Source of the DNA: JBKECF01 sp047974375
GTDB taxonomy: Bacteria > Bacillota > Clostridia > Lachnospirales > CAMZNU01
Direction: 5' to 3'
NCBI GenBank assembly: GCA_047974375.1
Contig: JBKECF010000010.1
Span: forward strand, 111,377-175,376
DNA length: 64,000 bases
Part shown: in pieces, positions 60,822 through 64,000 of the stretch
Layout: every line of letters starts with the position of its first letter
How positions within the stretch are numbered: position 1 is the stretch's first letter
Notes under the pieces: model-generated
Seen by the model: the letters and a program-made list of their open reading frames with translations, nothing else
Database searches by the model: none
What the model was told of the DNA's origin: nothing
Made by a program: the position numbers and the translations under genes

Positions 60822-61733
60822 TTGGCAGTATTCAGAGTGGAGAAAACAAGGGATTATACGGTTATGGCTAACCATCACTTGCGAAATACGGAACTTTCCT
60901 TAAAAGCAAAAGGCTTATTATCCCTTATGCTTTCCCTGCCGGAGAATTGGGATTACACCACAAAAGGACTTTCCCTTATCTGTAAAGATGGCATTGATAG
61001 CATCAATGCCACGGTAAAAGAACTGGAGGCACATGGGTATATAACCCGCAGACGTATCCGCAATGAGAAAGGGCAGCTTACCACAACGGAATATACGATT
61101 TTTGAACAGCCACAAAGCCTTGATACTGCTCATGTTACACCTAAACGGGAAAACCCAATCTTGGATAATCCAGTCTTGGGAAACCCAACATTGGAAAACC
61201 CTATCTTGGAAAAACCTAAACAGGGCGAACCTATCTTGGAAAATCCCCACCAATTAAATACTAATATATCTAATACTGATTTATTAAATAAAGAGGGATT
61301 AAATATCCATCAATCAAATCCGTATCCATCAAATAAAGAGCTTAAAAAGAAGATGGGATATGATACGATTGGATGTGACAGCGTAGAAGAAGTACGAGAA
61401 TTGGTATTAGAAAACATTGAGTATGAATATATCAAACACAGCCATGACCGTGAAAGACTGCATGAAATTGTTGATCTTATGGTGGAAACACTCTGTTCCA
61501 CAAAGGATATTATCAATGTTTCAGGAGATGATTACCCTGCACAGCTTGTTAAGGAAAAACTGCTGCGGATCAACAGTCTGCATATTGACTATGTGTTTGA
61601 GTGCTTGAAAAAGACCACCACCTATATCCGCAACATCAAGCGGTATCTGCTTACCACTCTTTTCAATGCACCCTCAACCATTGGCTCTTACTACTCGGCA
61701 TTAGTAAATCATGACTTATACGGGAATAAATAA
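60822..61733 (+). CDS. HTH replication-initiator-like protein of the element
   Basis: A 303-residue protein. The N-terminal 90 residues form a winged helix similar to replication initiators of Firmicutes elements (HHLRNTELSLKAKGLLSLML, DGIDSINATVKELEAHGYI). The middle contains a repeat of NPILx units (residues about 111-140). The C-terminal part resembles DUF6017. The start is TTG at 60822, after AAAGGAG. Proteins of this type are carried near parA/parB in conjugative elements and are thought to act in replication of the excised circle; this role is inferred. Confidence 0.75.
   Translation: MAVFRVEKTRDYTVMANHHLRNTELSLKAKGLLSLMLSLPENWDYTTKGLSLICKDGIDSINATVKELEAHGYITRRRIRNEKGQLTTTEYTIFEQPQSLDTAHVTPKRENPILDNPVLGNPTLENPILEKPKQGEPILENPHQLNTNISNTDLLNKEGLNIHQSNPYPSNKELKKKMGYDTIGCDSVEEVRELVLENIEYEYIKHSHDRERLHEIVDLMVETLCSTKDIINVSGDDYPAQLVKEKLLRINSLHIDYVFECLKKTTTYIRNIKRYLLTTLFNAPSTIGSYYSALVNHDLYGNK
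61152..61241 (+). repeat. 15-base tandem repeat in the initiator-like gene
   Basis: Six diverged 15-base units, each coding for a pentapeptide of the NPILx type (NPILD, NPVLG, NPTLE, NPILE, KPKQG, EPILE). They link the winged-helix and C-terminal domains and may vary in number between related elements. Confidence 0.8.
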
Positions 61734-61734
61734 C

Positions 61735-61779
61735 GGCATTTTGCACCTGTTATTCAGGAAAAGCAAGATGCCTTTTTTT
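61735..61779 (+). terminator. Terminator/attenuator before the DUF4406 gene
   Basis: Stacked stems GGCAT/ATGCC, TTGC/GCAA and CCTG/CAGG are followed by seven T's and TGTACCC. The tail CTTTTTTTGTACCCAAAA is the same 18 bases as before parA. It could act as an antitermination-controlled leader. Confidence 0.8.
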
Positions 61780-61808
61780 GTACCCAAAATCAGAAAGGAG
61801 CTTTTACT

Positions 61809-62162
61809 ATGAAAAAACCTATGGCATACATTACTGCCGCTTGGGGCAGGAACGAATTTGAAAATACAGAACAGGCTGCAAAATATTGCAGAAAACTCTA
61901 TGAGGCAGGCTACACCCCCATGTGCCCCCTCTTATTCCTGCCTTTGTATCTCAACGATGAAATACCGGAGGAACACAAAGACGGAATTGATATGGCAAGG
62001 GATATGCTGAGGCGTTCTCGTGTTCTTGTGGTATGTGGCGACTTGGTAGATGAAAATGTGAAAAATGACATTGCCATTGCAGAACGGCTACACATTACCG
62101 CTACCACCCTTGAAGGGATTTTAATGGTCAAGGGACAAGGAAGGGAAAAGAATAATGGCTGA
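61809..62162 (+). CDS. DUF4406-like (nucleoside 2-deoxyribosyltransferase fold) protein
   Basis: A 117-residue protein. MAYITAAWGRNEFENTEQAAKYCRKL at the N terminus and LVVCGDLVDENVKNDIAIAERL later fit the DUF4406 family, related in fold to nucleoside deoxyribosyltransferases. Start after AAAGGAG. Its role in the element is unknown; members are often found on phages and conjugative elements and may act in nucleotide metabolism or host defence. It stands between the initiator-like gene and pcfB. Confidence 0.7.
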   Translation: MKKPMAYITAAWGRNEFENTEQAAKYCRKLYEAGYTPMCPLLFLPLYLNDEIPEEHKDGIDMARDMLRRSRVLVVCGDLVDENVKNDIAIAERLHITATTLEGILMVKGQGREKNNG

Positions 62163-62232
62163 CCACCTCATTCATAGGCTGTCTGTTCCACCGTAACAAT
62201 GGCTTTTAAATCGAAGAAAGGAGAATTTTTCT

Positions 62233-62718
62233 ATGCAGGAAGAAGTTGAAAATAAAACCATTGCTCTTGTCATTAATAGCGGAAAGCTGTCAGTCCGCAT
62301 ACTAAAAGCGGCAATTTTAAAAGCCTTGGCAGAAATAGAGAAACAAAGCAAAAATAAAGATAGTCCTAAAATCCCTCATGGCAAGCAGAGTGTTAAAGAC
62401 CTTGCAGGGCAAAATCAAGGCATGAGTAACATTGAGGTAACGGATAAGAACATCAAGAGTTTTGAACGTGTGGCAAGAAAATACGGTGTGGACTTTGCCA
62501 TTAAGAAAGATAAGTCTGTTACACCGCCAAAATACCTTGTCTTTTTCAAAGGCAGAGATGCCGATGCCATTACCTCTGCTTTTACGGAGTTTACGGCAAA
62601 GACTGTGAAAAAGGCAGAAAAACCATCTGTACTTGCACAGCTTAAAAAGTTTACCGAACTTGTGAAAAATACGGTAACTGACCGAGTGAAAAACAGAAAT
62701 AAGGAGCAGAGCCTATGA
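62233..62718 (+). CDS. PcfB-family protein (DUF3801)
   Basis: A 161-residue protein with KTIALVINSGKLSVRILKAAILKAL at the N terminus and KYGVDFAIKKDKSVTPPKYLVFFKGRDADAI later, matching the PcfB family of conjugative elements. PcfB of Enterococcus plasmid pCF10 acts with the coupling protein PcfC and the type IV secretion channel. AAGGAG lies before the ATG. It overlaps the coupling-protein gene by four bases (ATGA), which supports a joint role in DNA transfer. Confidence 0.85.
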   Translation: MQEEVENKTIALVINSGKLSVRILKAAILKALAEIEKQSKNKDSPKIPHGKQSVKDLAGQNQGMSNIEVTDKNIKSFERVARKYGVDFAIKKDKSVTPPKYLVFFKGRDADAITSAFTEFTAKTVKKAEKPSVLAQLKKFTELVKNTVTDRVKNRNKEQSL

Positions 62719-64000
62719 ATACCAAACTGAAAAAGCTCCTTATACTGAATGTTCCCTACCTGTTTTTGGGACTGTTCTTCACAAAGCTACCACAGGCATG
62801 GAGGTATTCCTCTGGCTATGAGGTGTCCGATAAAATCCTGCACCTGACTGACGGATTTTCTAATGCTTTTCAAAATCCACTTCCCAGCCTGCACCCACAG
62901 GATTTGTTATTTGGTATCCTGATTGCTGCCATTATCCGCCTTGTCGTTTACCTCAAGGGAAAAAATGCTAAGAAATACAGAAAAGGTGTGGAGTATGGCT
63001 CTGCCCGTTGGGGAAAAGCTGAGGATATTCGCCCTTTTACAGACCCCGTATTCCAAAATAACGTGATACTGACACAGACGGAACGGCTGATGATGTCAAG
63101 TAGACCCAAAAATCCAAAGAACGCACGAAATAAAAACGTGCTGATTGTGGGTGGCTCCGGCTCCGGTAAGACAAGATTCTGGCTGAAACCCAACCTTATG
63201 CAGTGCCATTCAAGTTATGTTGTCACTGATCCGAAAGGCAGCATCGTGGTGGAGTGCGGGAAATTACTGGAGCATGAGGGATATAAAATCAAAATCCTTA
63301 ATACCATCAATTTTAAGAAATCCATGCACTACAACCCATTCGTCTATATCAAGAGCGAAAAAGACATTTTAAAACTTGTTACCACCCTCATTGCCAATAC
63401 CAAAGGCGAGGGAAAGGCAGGCGATGACTTTTGGGTAAAGGCAGAAACTCTGCTCTATACCGCCCTTATTGGCTACATCTATTTTGAGGCTCCCGAACAT
63501 GAACAGAACTTTTCTACCTTGATTGAATTTATTAATGCCTCTGAGGTACGGGAAGATGATGAGGATTTTAAAAATCCGGTAGATTTAATGTTCGATACCT
63601 TAGAGGAAAAAGATCCACAGCACTTTGCTGTAAGGCAATACAAAAAGTACAAATTAGCCGCCGGAAAAACAGCAAAAAGTATTCTTATTTCCTGTGGTGC
63701 AAGGCTCGCCCCATTCGATATTAAAGAATTGCGTGAGCTGACTGCCTATGATGAATTGGAACTGGATACTTTGGGCGATAGAAAAACCGCCCTGTTTATT
63801 ATCATCAGCGATACCGATGATACCTTTAATTTCTTGGTATCTATGGCATACACACAGCTTTTCAATCTGCTTTGTGATAAGGCAGACGATGTGTATGGCG
63901 GCAGACTTCCTATCCATGTCCGCTGTCTGATTGATGAGGCTGCCAACATCGGGCAGATTCCAAAACTTGAAAAACTAATGGCAACCATTCGTTCAAGGGA
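62715..64000 (+). CDS. VirD4/TraG-type coupling protein (PcfC-like, partial)
   Basis: The type IV secretion coupling ATPase that brings the relaxase-DNA complex to the channel. About 428 codons are visible and the frame is open at the window edge, so the C terminus is missing. Two membrane segments are at the N terminus (about 8-22 and 75-95). Walker A GGSGSGKT lies near residue 146-153, followed by SSYVVTDPKGS; a possible Walker B is IDEAAN near residue 405. It starts at ATG 62715 overlapping pcfB. It resembles the TraG/TraD type of Tn1549-like elements. Confidence 0.93.
   Translation, partial: MNTKLKKLLILNVPYLFLGLFFTKLPQAWRYSSGYEVSDKILHLTDGFSNAFQNPLPSLHPQDLLFGILIAAIIRLVVYLKGKNAKKYRKGVEYGSARWGKAEDIRPFTDPVFQNNVILTQTERLMMSSRPKNPKNARNKNVLIVGGSGSGKTRFWLKPNLMQCHSSYVVTDPKGSIVVECGKLLEHEGYKIKILNTINFKKSMHYNPFVYIKSEKDILKLVTTLIANTKGEGKAGDDFWVKAETLLYTALIGYIYFEAPEHEQNFSTLIEFINASEVREDDEDFKNPVDLMFDTLEEKDPQHFAVRQYKKYKLAAGKTAKSILISCGARLAPFDIKELRELTAYDELELDTLGDRKTALFIIISDTDDTFNFLVSMAYTQLFNLLCDKADDVYGGRLPIHVRCLIDEAANIGQIPKLEKLMATIRSR

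Larger units (their letters stand above)
58560..64000 (+). mobile_element. Left part of a Tn1549-like integrative conjugative element (partial)
   Basis: From about 58.6 kb the base composition and codon use shift to higher G+C, and the genes ParA, ParB, an HTH/DUF6017-type initiator, a DUF4406-like protein, PcfB and a VirD4/TraG coupling protein follow in one direction. This gene content and order are those of the Tn1549/CTn family of Lachnospiraceae and other Clostridia. The integrase, relaxase and mating-pair genes would lie beyond the window. The left boundary is not precise. Confidence 0.85.

Overview
This is an AT-rich (roughly 30% G+C by eye) stretch of a low-GC, Gram-positive, Clostridia-type chromosome. 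The signs are dnaE-pfkA-pyk gene order, a T-box leader on metG, strong AGGAGG ribosome sites, TTG/GTG starts, a type II pantothenate kinase, a monofunctional prephenate dehydratase and the rpsL-rpsG-fusA-tuf order. The right end (from about 58.6 kb) is visibly more G+C rich and carries the left part of a Tn1549-like integrative conjugative element that runs off the window.

Layout. 0-6.5 kb: dnaE 3' end, pfkA, pyk, T-box, metG and an Eis-like GNAT. 6.6-13.4 kb: a candidate structured RNA, pheA with an SDR reductase, a MacB-like ABC exporter operon (ATPase, FtsX-type permease, adaptor), a second diverged copy of the structured RNA and a small unknown gene. 13.4-15.4 kb: topB. 15.5-33.1 kb: the accessory highlight, described below. 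33.2-41.3 kb, minus strand: a DUF308 membrane protein, the translation operon tuf/fusA/rpsG/rpsL, an L-fucose-isomerase-like protein and a TtcA-type ATPase. 41.6-49.5 kb, plus strand: class A PBP, MurJ, an O-antigen-ligase-like protein, a GT4 glycosyltransferase and two DUF4330 proteins. 49.7-54.0 kb, minus strand: coaW, a CdaR-type regulator, rho and a LysM protein. 54.2-57.5 kb: a lone pseudopilin and two tandem HtrA proteases. 57.6-58.5 kb: an AraC-type regulator that looks 5'-damaged. 58.6-64.0 kb: the conjugative element (ParA, ParB, replication-initiator-like protein, PcfB, VirD4-type coupling protein).

The most unusual system is at 15.5-33.1 kb. A divergent AraC regulator faces a co-oriented series of a GH31 alpha-glycosidase, a GH95 fucosidase/galactosidase-type enzyme, a G3E GTPase, a URO-D-family methyltransferase-like protein, two near-duplicate sugar-binding lipoproteins, two sugar ABC permeases, a corrinoid protein, a second URO-D-family methyltransferase fused to a CxxC thioredoxin-like domain, a corrinoid-reductive activator and a second G3E GTPase. 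Glycan hydrolysis, oligosaccharide import and a corrinoid methyl-transfer module together suggest uptake and O-demethylation of a methyl-etherified glycan or glycoside. This is inference; no substrate can be read from the sequence. An L-fucose-isomerase-like gene that has lost one of three metal ligands lies 5.6 kb beyond and may be related.

No rRNA, tRNA or CRISPR array was seen.
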